Below, piece after piece: positions 25,504 through 33,525 of a stretch of DNA of 64,000 nucleotides (the stretch's first letter is position 1; every line of letters begins with the position of its first letter). The notes below the pieces were generated by a model, which made no database searches, was not told where the DNA came from, and worked only from the letters and a program-made list of their open reading frames with translations. The stretch is from Anaerolineales bacterium UBA5195. GTDB lineage: Bacteria; Chloroflexota; Anaerolineae; Anaerolineales; Villigracilaceae. Made by a program: the position numbers and the translations under genes. The stretch lies in contig DHVZ01000077.1 in the NCBI GenBank assembly GCA_002412925.1, positions 62,001 to 126,000 of the forward strand, given 5' to 3'.

Positions 25504-26811
25504 TTATCCAGCTTTTTCGGGGATACTTTCCAGGTAAATCTGTTCGGCTTCATCATCGTATGAGAAAATTTCAGCATATCGGCCCCAATTGATGAGTGTA
25601 TCGAGTTGTTTTTCGGCTTCTTCCGGGGGGAATTCGAGTTCCAGCGCCATTTTCAGTACATCCCATTTCAAGGCATGTTTTTCTGCGCGTTGAAGCATAT
25701 TAATCAGCCAGCGCACCAACGGCAGACGCCGGATGCGCGTAGCGAATATCTCTTTACGGGCCAGAATGCTGGCTTCGGCAAACGTCTCGCCCAGCGGCGT
25801 CAGGATGATATCGCCCTCAGCAACGGTGACAAACCCGAGCAGTTCCGCCGTTTCGGTGATGCTCAGGACTTGGTCCGAGTCCACGCCCAATTCATCGGTC
25901 AGCCGATAAATATCATCCTGATCATTGGGTTTCTCAGCCACATATTCGAGCAGCCCCGAAAGGTCGCTGATATTGACGTGGGTCAGGGCACGGGTGCGGC
26001 CCGGTTCGCCCGGCGCGGAGCCAAGTTCAACGTGTTCAGGCTGGGTTTGTCCGGCCAGCAAGCCATAAACTTGGTCAACCAGGGCGCGGAACTCGTCCGA
26101 TTGGCGCTGGCGAGGATGCGGCAGACCAATTTTCAGTTCGGCAATGATGCGTCCGGGTTCCTTGTCCATTACCACGATGCGATCGGCCATAAAAACAGCC
26201 TCTTCAATGTTGTGGCTGACCATCAAAATCGCCTTGGTGGGGATGTTTCCGCCTGTCCAGAGTTCCAATAGTTCGTTGCGCAGGGATTCAGCGCTGAGCA
26301 CATCCAACGCGGAAAAAGGCTCATCCAGACAAAGCAGTTCCGGTTCCACAGCCATCGCGCGCGCAAAGCCGACTTTTTGGCGCATTCCGCCCGAGAGTTC
26401 GCGCGGGTAAGCGTTCTCGAAGCCATCCAGCCCCACGCGGTCAATCAGGTCGAGGGCGCGGGGGGCACGCAGGTTGGGGGCCACATCCCGCGCCTTGAGC
26501 GCCAATTCCACATTCTGCGAAACAGTCAGCCAGGGGAATAAAGCAAAGGTTTGGAAAACGATGGTGGCGTAGGGGTTGACGCCCTTCAAAGCCTTCCCGC
26601 GATACAGGATTTGCCCTTCGGAGGGCTTTTGCAGTCCGGTCAGGATGCGCAGCAGGGTGCTTTTGCCGCAGCCGGAAGGTCCGAGCAAGGCCACAAATTC
26701 GCCCTCCTGAAGTTTGAGATTGACATCCTGGACAGCAGTGAATTTGCGCACGCCGCTGGTATAGATTTGTTGAACGTGATTCAGCTCAAGGAGAATATTT
26801 TCGTTTGCCAT
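25504..26811 (-). CDS. ABC transporter ATP-binding protein, nitrate/sulfonate/taurine type, with AAA-associated C-terminal domain
   Basis: This is a 435-residue protein. Residues 1-255 are the nucleotide-binding domain: Walker A GPSGCGKSTLLRIL, signature LSGGMRQKVGFARAMA, Walker B LLCLDEPFSALD, H-loop VSHNIEEAVFMADR. Residues about 275-430 match the AAA-associated C-terminal domain (PF09821-like): ISDLSGLLEYVAEKPNDQDD, then GRYAEIFSYDDEAEQIYLES. That tail is common in this ABC subfamily in Chloroflexota and archaea and may sense a ligand. It is encoded 4 bases after the permease. No substrate-binding protein gene is adjacent. Confidence 0.93.
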   Translation of the reverse strand: MANENILLELNHVQQIYTSGVRKFTAVQDVNLKLQEGEFVALLGPSGCGKSTLLRILTGLQKPSEGQILYRGKALKGVNPYATIVFQTFALFPWLTVSQNVELALKARDVAPNLRAPRALDLIDRVGLDGFENAYPRELSGGMRQKVGFARAMAVEPELLCLDEPFSALDVLSAESLRNELLELWTGGNIPTKAILMVSHNIEEAVFMADRIVVMDKEPGRIIAELKIGLPHPRQRQSDEFRALVDQVYGLLAGQTQPEHVELGSAPGEPGRTRALTHVNISDLSGLLEYVAEKPNDQDDIYRLTDELGVDSDQVLSITETAELLGFVTVAEGDIILTPLGETFAEASILARKEIFATRIRRLPLVRWLINMLQRAEKHALKWDVLKMALELEFPPEEAEKQLDTLINWGRYAEIFSYDDEAEQIYLESIPEKAG

Positions 26812-26815
26812 CGGG

Positions 26816-28534
26816 TTACTCCATGCGATATTTGTCTTCTGCGATCTGATACAACGGACGCCAAAATAGGCGGTTGACCAAAACCACTGTCACGACCAGG
26901 CTCAGAGTGGAGGCCAGCAGGAAAGGGTAGTCGCCTTTCGCGGTGGCCTGGGCGATCAATGCGCCAATGCCGGTGGAGGAAAGCGTTTTTCCGCCAAATT
27001 CAACGTACTCCGCCACAATACTGGCGTTCCAGGCGCCGCCGCTGGCGGTAATGCCACCCGTCACGATATAGGGGAAAAGCGCGGGCAAAACCAGGGTGCG
27101 CCAGCGCGCCCAGCCGTTCAAGCCCATCAGCGCGGAGGTATATTTCAAATCCTGTGGGATGGCGCTGGCCCCGGCAATAATGTTAAAGAGCAAATACCAT
27201 TGCGTGCCCATCAGCATCAGGAAAACGGCGGCGATGTTCAGCCCACCGACCAGGTTGATTACCAACAAAAGAAAGACCGGGAAAATCGCCGTCGCGGGAA
27301 CCGAGGCCGTCACCTGCACCACTGGCTGGAGGATAGCCGCCACCCGCCGATTTGTGCCGATGGCGACGCCCACGGGAATGGTCCATGCCAGGGCGAGGGC
27401 GAGCGATACCACCACCCGGAGCAGGGTTGCCAAAACCCCTGCGAGAATCTGGCCCCATTGGTGGAGCGGTACCGACCACAACATCAGCGCAGCGCGAAGA
27501 CCGCCATAAAGCAGAACTCCTGCCAGTATGAGCGCAAACAGGAGGTTGAGCCAGTTCCGTTTCCCATTGGTTTCATCCAGATCCCGCATCGGGAAGTGGC
27601 GCACCAGATAAGAGTCAAATTGATTCGCCAGTGGATCGTTCATTTTCTTGAACCATTCTGCCAACCGCGAATGATGCGCCAAAGCATAAAACCAGGAGGT
27701 CGGCGGCTCGTCGCTTTCCACCATCTCCATCTTGAAGCGGTCTGACCAGGCCAGGAGCGGGCGCCAAATAAACTGGTCGAGGGCAACGATGGTTAGGATC
27801 AGCACTGCCAGTCCCCATAGAATGGCTTGCGTATTACCCAGGCTGGCGGCTTCACGCAGGTAAGAACCCAGGCCCGGCAGCCGGAAATCTTTTGAGCCGA
27901 CGGTGAAAGTCTCTGCTGCCATCAGGAAAAACCAGCCGCCCGCCCACGACATCATGCTGTTCCAAATCAGGCTGATCATGCCGAAGGGTAGCTCCAATTT
28001 TTTAAAACGCAGCCAGGGGTTGAGCCGAAAGATGGAACTGGCTTCGCGTAATTCCTTCGGGAGGGTGGTGAGCGATTGATACCAGCCAAAAGTCATATTC
28101 CAGGCCTGGCTGGTAAAAATCAGCACGATCGCCGCCAGTTCCACGGCCAGCTTTTGCGGCAAAATTGCGCTCAGACCGAGCAAAACGACCGGCAGGAAAG
28201 AAAGAATCGGCACGCTTTGCAGAACATCCAGGAGCGGCATCAAGATTCGTTCTGCGCTGTGATTGTAGGCGGCGGCGCGCCCGTAAAGCAAGGTAAACAA
28301 CAATGAGAGCGCGTAAGCCCCGGCCATGCGTCCCACCGAAAGCAGGGCATACCAGGGCAGGGCTTGCGGTGTCAGCGCAATATCTGGTCCCAGTACTTCC
28401 TGGGGGGCATTGAATGCCAGGCGCGCGCCGCCAGACAACAAGACTGCAATTAAAAGCAAAACAATGACATCGCCCCAGGTAAACAGGCGCGCCATACGTT
28501 CTTTAGGTGGAAGGGTGTTTTGAAAAAGTCCCAT
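26816..28534 (-). CDS. ABC transporter permease with two fused BPD_transp_1 domains
   Basis: This is a 572-residue protein with two homologous permease halves, each with about six TM segments. The EAA-type loop of the first half is ELREASSIFRLNPWLRFKKLELP (two adjoining pieces); that of the second half is LKYTSALMGLNGWARWRTLVLP. Such fused permeases pair with the AAA-associated ATPase, as here. Family members move anions or small organic solutes; the substrate cannot be read from sequence. AAGGA precedes the ATG. A long structured leader with its own promoter lies upstream, suggesting control by attenuation. Confidence 0.92.
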   Translation of the reverse strand: MGLFQNTLPPKERMARLFTWGDVIVLLLIAVLLSGGARLAFNAPQEVLGPDIALTPQALPWYALLSVGRMAGAYALSLLFTLLYGRAAAYNHSAERILMPLLDVLQSVPILSFLPVVLLGLSAILPQKLAVELAAIVLIFTSQAWNMTFGWYQSLTTLPKELREASSIFRLNPWLRFKKLELPFGMISLIWNSMMSWAGGWFFLMAAETFTVGSKDFRLPGLGSYLREAASLGNTQAILWGLAVLILTIVALDQFIWRPLLAWSDRFKMEMVESDEPPTSWFYALAHHSRLAEWFKKMNDPLANQFDSYLVRHFPMRDLDETNGKRNWLNLLFALILAGVLLYGGLRAALMLWSVPLHQWGQILAGVLATLLRVVVSLALALAWTIPVGVAIGTNRRVAAILQPVVQVTASVPATAIFPVFLLLVINLVGGLNIAAVFLMLMGTQWYLLFNIIAGASAIPQDLKYTSALMGLNGWARWRTLVLPALFPYIVTGGITASGGAWNASIVAEYVEFGGKTLSSTGIGALIAQATAKGDYPFLLASTLSLVVTVVLVNRLFWRPLYQIAEDKYRME

Positions 28535-28544
28535 GCCGTTTCCT

Positions 28545-28700
28545 TGCAGAAAAGAGTAACCCCGCGCCGATTGGTGCGCGGGGCTAGAGACAGCCTAATC
28601 TGAACAGGTTATGGCCTGCTCATGCGTATCCAACCGCTGAGGGAGAAAAGGTACTGAGGGGGTCGGGTGAACTGTGCGCTTCCATAAGTTTTGGTTTCAC
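28545..28700 (-). promoter_or_regulatory. Structured 5' leader of the ABC transporter operon (unassigned riboswitch/attenuator candidate)
   Basis: Reading the minus strand from about 28701: a hairpin GAGCAGG-CCATAA-CCTGTTC (28602-28621), then a GC-rich stem CCCCGCGC/GCGCGGGG (28560-28567 with 28576-28583, 8-base loop). The second stem is followed by TTACTCTTTTC, a terminator-like end only about 25 bases before the permease ATG. A leader of about 165 bases ending in a terminator is typical of a ligand- or translation-sensing switch. Around the first hairpin there is a faint likeness to the 3' half of a TPP aptamer, but the CUGAGA core is absent, so I do not assign a class. Confidence 0.5.
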
Positions 28701-28707
28701 TGGGTTG

Positions 28708-28736
28708 TTTATACTCCTGCCGAAAAGGGCTGTCAA
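28708..28736 (-). promoter_or_regulatory. Promoter of the ABC transporter operon
   Basis: On the minus strand TTGACA (28731-28736), a 17-base spacer, and TATAAA (28708-28713) give near-consensus housekeeping elements. Predicted start is near 28701, about 165 bases before the permease ATG. Confidence 0.75.
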
Positions 28737-28902
28737 GCGCAGTCCGTGAGTTTCAACCCGAAGGCATGGCCCACACGAGGCTTGTTTTCCCAGGCCAAGT
28801 ATTTGATGTAAGCTGCTGAAGCGCCCCACCCCGCTTCAGCAGAGTGGGGTGGGGCGCTATTGATGCCATCTGGTTCAGCCACACGGCATTTTTGCAGACA
28901 GC

Positions 28903-30051
28903 TTATTTCACCAGTTTCTGATCCGGCGGGCAAGCCTCCGCCGCGGCCGAAGCCAGCGCCGGGTTTGACGAGACCACCCCACCGTAATATTTTTTCTGGA
29001 AGTAGAACGCCACATTCACCAGCCCAATCATCACCGGCACTTCCACCAATGGACCAATGACTGCGGCGAAAGCCGCACCGCTGTTGATCCCAAAAACCGC
29101 CACGGCCACCGCAATCGCCAGTTCAAAGTTGTTGCTGGCAGCAGTGAACGACAACGTGGTCGTCTGTGAATAATTCGCACCCAGGCGATGCCCCATCCAA
29201 AAGCTGACCAGAAACATGACCACGAAATAGATCAAGAGGGGGATGGCGATCCGCACCACGTCGAGCGGGATTTGCACAATCAGGTTGCCCTTGAGCGAGA
29301 ACATGACCATAATCGTAAAGAGCAGGGCAATTAAGGTCAGCGGGCTGATTTTGGGTACAAATTCCTTGTGGTACCACTCCTTGCCCTTCGTCCGCACCAA
29401 TATAAAACGGGTCAGAAAGCCCGCCAGAAAGGGAATGCCCAAATAGATGAAAACGCTCTCGGCAATCTGCCCCATCGTGATATCCACCGTAACGCCCGTC
29501 AGGCCAAACCAGGTTGGTAAAACCGTCAGGAAAACATAGGCATAAACGCTGTAGAACAGCACCTGAAAGACGCTGTTGAAGGCCACCAGCCCGGCGGCGT
29601 ATTCGGTATCGCCATGCGCCAGTTCGTTCCAGACAATCACCATTGCAATGCAGCGCGCCAGACCAATCATGATCAGCCCGGCGATGTATTCGGGGTAGCC
29701 GCGCAGGAAAATGATGGCAAGCACGAACATCAAAACAGGGCCGATAATCCAGTTTTGAATCAGCGACAAAGACAGGATTTTTTTGTTGCGGAAGACATCC
29801 CCCAGTTCTTCATATTTCACTTTGGTAAAGGGCGGATACATCATCAAAATCAGCCCGATTGCAATCGGGAGGTTGGTCGTTCCCACTGAAACGGCATCAT
29901 TGAACTGCTGAACGCCTTGCGGAAACAAAAAACCGATCCCCACGCCCACTGCCATCGCCAGGAAAATCCAGAGCGTCAGGTAGCGGTCGAGGAAAGAAAG
30001 CTGTTTGCTCAGGCTTTGCGCCGGAGCTTGCGTCCCTACAACTTTAGACAT
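28903..30051 (-). CDS. acr3: Arsenite efflux permease, ACR3 family
   Basis: This is a 382-residue protein with ten predicted TM helices. Signature pieces: LDRYLTLWIFLAMAVGVGIG, LILMMYPPFTKVKYEEL, and GLARCIAMVIVWNELA with the conserved cysteine of ACR3 that binds As(III). SFTAASNNFELAIAVAVAVFG forms the second broken helix. It exports arsenite driven by the proton gradient. It is the last gene of the arsenic block, 28 bases after arsC, so reduction and export are co-expressed. Full length and intact. Confidence 0.95.
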   Translation of the reverse strand: MSKVVGTQAPAQSLSKQLSFLDRYLTLWIFLAMAVGVGIGFLFPQGVQQFNDAVSVGTTNLPIAIGLILMMYPPFTKVKYEELGDVFRNKKILSLSLIQNWIIGPVLMFVLAIIFLRGYPEYIAGLIMIGLARCIAMVIVWNELAHGDTEYAAGLVAFNSVFQVLFYSVYAYVFLTVLPTWFGLTGVTVDITMGQIAESVFIYLGIPFLAGFLTRFILVRTKGKEWYHKEFVPKISPLTLIALLFTIMVMFSLKGNLIVQIPLDVVRIAIPLLIYFVVMFLVSFWMGHRLGANYSQTTTLSFTAASNNFELAIAVAVAVFGINSGAAFAAVIGPLVEVPVMIGLVNVAFYFQKKYYGGVVSSNPALASAAAEACPPDQKLVK

Positions 30052-30079
30052 CAGACACCTCCATTTTGAGAAAATTGTT

Positions 30080-30493
30080 CTACCGGCTTTGGCCGCTGTA
30101 GTTTACCAACAGGTGGATGATTTCGCGCTCGATCTCATCGCGCACGCGCCGAAAATCTCCCATGTCGTCGGTTTTGGCCGGGTCGGGGAAACTGTGATAC
30201 ACCCGCTTGCCTTTTCCGAGCCAGAGGGGACATTCCTCAGCGGCTGAATCGCAGACCGTGACCACCAGGTCGAAATCCACGCCTTTGAACTCATTCGCCA
30301 ATTTCGACCGACCCGTATGCTGGATTCCGATTTCGGCCAGCGCTGCCACCGCTTTGGGGTGAACATAACCCGCCGGTTTTGTCCCGGCGCTGACGGCTTC
30401 CCAGGTTTCGCCCAGGCGGTAGTTGACAATCGCTTCTGCCATTTGGCTGCGGCATGAGTTGCCAGTGCATAAAAAGAGTGCCTTGCGCTTCAT
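30080..30493 (-). CDS. arsC: Arsenate reductase, low-molecular-weight phosphatase (thioredoxin-coupled) type
   Basis: This is a 137-residue protein. The start at 30493 (MKRKALFLCTGNSCRSQMAE) has GGAG 9 bases upstream; an in-frame ATG further upstream lacks a ribosome site. The P-loop CTGNSCRS holds the nucleophilic Cys and Arg. The two further redox cysteines lie in VVTVCDSAAEECPLW, and the general acid Asp in FPDPAKTDDM. The enzyme reduces As(V) to As(III) and is recycled by thioredoxin. It is followed by acr3, and the two thioredoxin-fold genes upstream could act as partners. Confidence 0.95.
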   Translation of the reverse strand: MKRKALFLCTGNSCRSQMAEAIVNYRLGETWEAVSAGTKPAGYVHPKAVAALAEIGIQHTGRSKLANEFKGVDFDLVVTVCDSAAEECPLWLGKGKRVYHSFPDPAKTDDMGDFRRVRDEIEREIIHLLVNYSGQSR

Positions 30494-30563
30494 CACTACT
30501 CCAATCTTGGAAATCACTGAGGTCACGCACCATCCGAAGGTTTGATCGGCAAAAGAAGGTTTT

Positions 30564-30833
30564 TCAAGGGGTGGCTGTCTTTAGCCATTCCACCACTTCA
30601 TTCCGCTTCGGATACCGCCCGACACAGACGAGCTTCCCGCAAATTTCCAGGCTAGGGAAAGCGATCACCGGTGTGAATTTTTGGATCTCTTCCACGCCAG
30701 AGATATTTTGAATATCCAAGGATAGAGCTGGATATTCTTTTTCAAGGGTCATGCGGGCTGCCTGCAAGGTGCGCCAAATGATATAGCGCTGGTGGCGCTT
30801 GGTTCCCAGGATTTTGACTGGGATCGGTTGCAT
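30564..30833 (-). CDS. Thioredoxin-like small protein lacking the N-terminal CxxC
   Basis: This is an 89-residue protein with an IPVKILGTKRHQRYIIWRTL start. It is laid out like the redox protein encoded at 30995-31240 (IKVLGSGCANCKRLEQIA), but the CxxC site reads TKRHQRY. Two cysteines appear instead in a new place, LEICGKLVCVGRYP, where the usual motif is VNEKVVSSGRIP. The fold is TM0996/thioredoxin_3-like. AGGAG precedes the ATG. It is likely an arsenic-block accessory that may bind metal or deliver electrons through the shifted CGKLVC pair; function unproven. Confidence 0.75.
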   Translation of the reverse strand: MQPIPVKILGTKRHQRYIIWRTLQAARMTLEKEYPALSLDIQNISGVEEIQKFTPVIAFPSLEICGKLVCVGRYPKRNEVVEWLKTATP

Positions 30834-30842
30834 GATCGTCTC

Positions 30843-30914
30843 CTAATTAGCCGCGCTCAGGGGCAGGGCAATCTCTCCATGTTCGTTGACGTGTACAGGG
30901 AGCCTTTTTGGCAT
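30843..30914 (-). CDS. Possible 23-residue leader peptide upstream of the thioredoxin-like gene
   Basis: The ATG at 30914 opens a 23-codon frame (MPKRLPVHVNEHGEIALPLS and three more) whose TAG overlaps the ribosome site TAGGAG of the next gene. It could couple translation, but no Shine-Dalgarno is obvious for it and chance is not excluded. Confidence 0.2.
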   Translation of the reverse strand: MPKRLPVHVNEHGEIALPLSAAN

Positions 30915-30994
30915 GTTAAAACGCTGGCTCCTATTGGATCGGCTGTTTCACCAAAGGGCGTTGAGCGTTCAGCGCAGGAAAGTCTGGAATGAGA

Positions 30995-31240
30995 TTAGTT
31001 CAGCGCATCTGCCAGCCAGGTGGTGACTTCAGCCGGAGTGGGGATGCGCCCGCTGGAAACAACCTTCTCGTTGACCACCAGCCCCGGAGTAGAGAGAATG
31101 TTGTACTTCATGATTTCGGGATATTCCGTGACTTTAATGATTTCGGCTTCAACAGCCAATTGGCTGACAACCTGGCGGGCAATCTGTTCCAGACGTTTGC
31201 AGTTGGCGCAGCCCGAACCGAGAACTTTGATGGTAAGCAT
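30995..31240 (-). CDS. Small thioredoxin-fold redox protein (CxxC; thioredoxin_3/TM0996 family)
   Basis: This is an 81-residue protein. The start at 31240 (MLTIKVLGSGCANCKRLEQI) is set by AAAGGAG 8 bases before it; a longer frame upstream lacks support. The active site is CANC. The cis-proline comes in LSTPGLVVNEKVVSSGRIP. Members are often encoded next to ArsP/permease genes in arsenic or metal blocks, as here (the permease ends 35 bases upstream). It probably supplies electrons or accepts metalloid for the permease or reductase. Confidence 0.92.
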   Translation of the reverse strand: MLTIKVLGSGCANCKRLEQIARQVVSQLAVEAEIIKVTEYPEIMKYNILSTPGLVVNEKVVSSGRIPTPAEVTTWLADALN

Positions 31241-31275
31241 GGATAAACTCCTTTTAGAATATGGTGAATCAGGGA

Positions 31276-32736
31276 TTATGAATTGGGAACGGAGACTGTA
31301 CTGCGGCGGCTGACCAGCCACAACACACCTGCCAAAACTGACAAGAATCCAGCCAGGTAGAGCGTCACCAAGCCCAGGCTGGTTCCGTTCACCCAGGTGC
31401 CGTAAATGAGTCCTGCCAGGGTGCTGAACAATGCCACCCAGCCAACGTAGACCCAGGCTTTCAACCGTCCAATAATCGTGGCTGTGATCAGGATGCTTTG
31501 CAGGCTGAGTTCGGGATCAGAGATCAGATAGGCCAGCAATGGTCCACGGTGCATGCCCAGCGAGAGAAACATTTGGGCAATCGGCACTTCCACCAGGGTG
31601 GGGAAGTACATGAAAATGCCAAAAATTACTCCCACAAAGTTACCGAGCATGGTATTGCGCCCTGCCAGGGCTTCAATCCACTCGGGTTTAATTAGTTCTC
31701 TGATAACGCCTACAGCGAAGACACCCACAATCAAGAGCGGGAAAATCTGCTTGACAAATTTCCACGATTCCCACAGGAATTCGCGGTTCTCGGCTTCGCT
31801 CAGTTGGGTCTTGACCATCCAGCCCAGGGCGATCGTCGTTAGCAGGACGCCAAAGAATTTGCCGGTCAGGGCCAAGGTTACCCCGCCAGAAACGGGGATG
31901 ACCTTCAGGGCGGCGATCAGCAAGGTCAGACCCACCAGCGCCAGCGAAACCCAGGTCCAACGGTTGAAACCGTCGAAGATATTTTCGATTCCCTTCCACG
32001 AGGCCAGCCCGATCAGCACCAACATCCCAATCAGGATCGCGCCCTGGGCGGTGACGCCTTCCTCGCCCTTGGCCGGGTCAAAAGGGACGAGCTGGGCGAG
32101 CCAGCCCTGGAAGGTATCCACGCCGCTGACAGGCAGGGTCAGGCTGGCATAAGTGTGGGTTAAAAAGTCAAACTGGAAGGTTCCCGCCACCAGCAGGGCC
32201 ATCAATACCAGCATAAAAATCACTGCTGCGCGCCGCATGGAGCCTTGCCCCGCGAAGAGCGCGTCGGTGGCGGCATCATGTTCGGCATCCTGTTTGCGAA
32301 AGATCAGAGCCATGATGATGCCAATCCCGATTCCAAATGCCAATGAAAGCACCAGCCGCGCAATCGCCAGATCCACGCCGAGGATTTTGCCAGTATAGAC
32401 GAGCGCCAGGATATTGACGGCGGGCGCAACGAACAGGAAGGTGATGGCCGGGCCAAGCCCTGCGCCTTTTTTGTAGATTCCTGCGAACAAGGGGATGACC
32501 GTGCAGGAGCAGACTGCCAGGAGGAAGCCCGCCGCTGCCGAAGCAGGATAAGAAATCCACTTGGGGGTGTTGCGGCCTAAAAAGCGCGTGACTGTCTCTT
32601 TGGGGATAAGCGCGGTCATTGCCCCGGCGATGTAAAAGGCTGGGAGCAAACAGAGCAGTACATGCGCAGCCAGGTAAGCAGCCAGGTTGCCAAGTCCACT
32701 GGAAAGCAGGTTGGTGAGAAATGAGATCAGGTTCAT
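31276..32736 (-). CDS. Permease of the ArsP/DUF318 family
   Basis: The start at ATG 32736 overlaps the arsR stop by 4 bases (ATGA), giving 486 residues (MNLISFLTNLLSSGLGNLAA). About ten TM helices. Conserved family motifs: GFLLAVCSCTVIPLFAGIYKKGAG with the CSC pair, FLFVAPAVNILALVYTG and, in the second half, FMYFPTLVEVPIAQMFLSLG. ArsP-type permeases export trivalent organoarsenicals; other members are uncharacterised. Position between arsR and a thioredoxin-fold gene supports an arsenic role. The protein is longer than most ArsP proteins because a loop and one or two TM helices lie between the halves (about 180-310). Confidence 0.9.
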   Translation of the reverse strand: MNLISFLTNLLSSGLGNLAAYLAAHVLLCLLPAFYIAGAMTALIPKETVTRFLGRNTPKWISYPASAAAGFLLAVCSCTVIPLFAGIYKKGAGLGPAITFLFVAPAVNILALVYTGKILGVDLAIARLVLSLAFGIGIGIIMALIFRKQDAEHDAATDALFAGQGSMRRAAVIFMLVLMALLVAGTFQFDFLTHTYASLTLPVSGVDTFQGWLAQLVPFDPAKGEEGVTAQGAILIGMLVLIGLASWKGIENIFDGFNRWTWVSLALVGLTLLIAALKVIPVSGGVTLALTGKFFGVLLTTIALGWMVKTQLSEAENREFLWESWKFVKQIFPLLIVGVFAVGVIRELIKPEWIEALAGRNTMLGNFVGVIFGIFMYFPTLVEVPIAQMFLSLGMHRGPLLAYLISDPELSLQSILITATIIGRLKAWVYVGWVALFSTLAGLIYGTWVNGTSLGLVTLYLAGFLSVLAGVLWLVSRRSTVSVPNS

Positions 32737-33131
32737 GAACGCAGTCTTTCTGTGGGGATCAGGCTCGGGGCGCAGTGTGGGCATTCGCAATCGGGACCTG
32801 GTGACGGGTTGGCGAGGGCATCCACGCTCTGGGGGTCGAGGCCAGCCAGGGTGGCAGCCTCCCGCACCAGGGCCAGGATAGCCTCATCTTTCAGCCGGTA
32901 ATAAACATAGCGCCCGTCGCGGCGGTCTTGCAGGATTTCGGCTTTGCGTAGGGCCATTAGATGCTGGGAGAGATAGGCCTGCCGCCAGCCCAAGATGGCC
33001 TCAAGGTGGCAGACGCAGGCTTCGCCTCGCCCAATTGCAATCAAGATGGCCAGGCGCGCAGGCGGACTGATGACTTGCATGGTCGCGGCAATTTTTTTGG
33101 AAAGTTGGGGAATGGTCATATTCAATTCCAT
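32733..33131 (-). CDS. arsR: ArsR-family repressor
   Basis: The ATG at 33131 (MELNMTIPQLSKK) lies 7 bases after a TACAAT box, so the mRNA is probably leaderless. A second ATG at 33119 is possible. About 132 residues. The winged helix contains GEACVCHLEAILGWRQAYLSQHL, shown in two adjoining pieces, with the CVC metal-sensing motif of ArsR in the recognition region. A C-terminal tail CECPHCAPS adds three cysteines, a possible second metalloid site. It heads the operon with the permease and reads away from metG. Confidence 0.93.
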   Translation of the reverse strand: MELNMTIPQLSKKIAATMQVISPPARLAILIAIGRGEACVCHLEAILGWRQAYLSQHLMALRKAEILQDRRDGRYVYYRLKDEAILALVREAATLAGLDPQSVDALANPSPGPDCECPHCAPSLIPTERLRS

Positions 33132-33137
33132 GAATAG

Positions 33138-33165
33138 ATTGTACCTCGCATTCGTATTATTGAAT
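33138..33165 (-). promoter_or_regulatory. arsR promoter -10 and overlapping operator dyad
   Basis: TACAAT on the minus strand (33138-33143) sits 7 bases from the arsR ATG. Just upstream, ATTC-8-GAAT (33150-33165) is a short inverted repeat in the spacer, the typical place for an ArsR operator. Metalloid binding would free the site. Confidence 0.5.
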
Positions 33166-33290
33166 ATGATAAGTGTCACGGTTTAATGAAATTTTTGTCA
33201 CCTGTGCGCGGGGAGTCCTGATCGGCTGCTCTTGTGGATCTTTTGGCGGCGCGAGGCGGCCATAGTTTGGCAGTTGCCAGCGTGTTCCCA

Positions 33291-33319
33291 TTGACAATAA
33301 ATGCCCTAGCGCTTAAACT
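33291..33319 (+). promoter_or_regulatory. metG promoter
   Basis: TTGACA (33291-33296), 17-base spacer, TAAACT (33314-33319). The predicted start near 33326 leaves about 200 bases of leader before metG. Confidence 0.65.
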
Positions 33320-33360
33320 TTATTCCATGTTACTCTCGTCGATGTTGATGTCCAAGTGTC

Positions 33361-33448
33361 TCAAATTGCAGTTCATTGCCAGGTGAACTGCGGGACGGTT
33401 CACGCCGCCTGAAGTATGCTGCTGGCTGCAAGCCAGCAGTTTTTGTTT
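33361..33448 (+). promoter_or_regulatory. metG leader with attenuator-like terminator
   Basis: A stem GTTCA-8-TGAAC (near 33371-33388) and a GGACGG...GCCGCC segment precede a 9-bp hairpin CTGCTGGCT/AGCCAGCAG (33419-33427 with 33431-33439) followed by TTTTTGTTTT. The terminator lies inside the leader, after the promoter and before the gene, as in attenuated tRNA-synthetase genes. I looked for a T-box core (GGTGGTACCGCG) and do not find it, so the sensing mechanism is open. Confidence 0.5.
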
Positions 33449-33525
33449 TCAAAACCATCTCACCCCTGTAGCTACTTCCTTATAAAGAGCCGGACTGGGG
33501 TGAGGAATATGCCCCGGAGGTTGCC

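Noticed and set aside
28584..28640. TPP riboswitch upstream of the ABC transporter
   Set aside because: Resemblance limited to AACCTG and a CAG/CTG pair; the conserved CUGAGA and AGGGA segments are absent.
33361..33410. T-box core in the metG leader
   Set aside because: Only GGACGGTTCACGCC is present; the GGTGGTACCGCG consensus and tRNA acceptor-pairing bulge are not seen.
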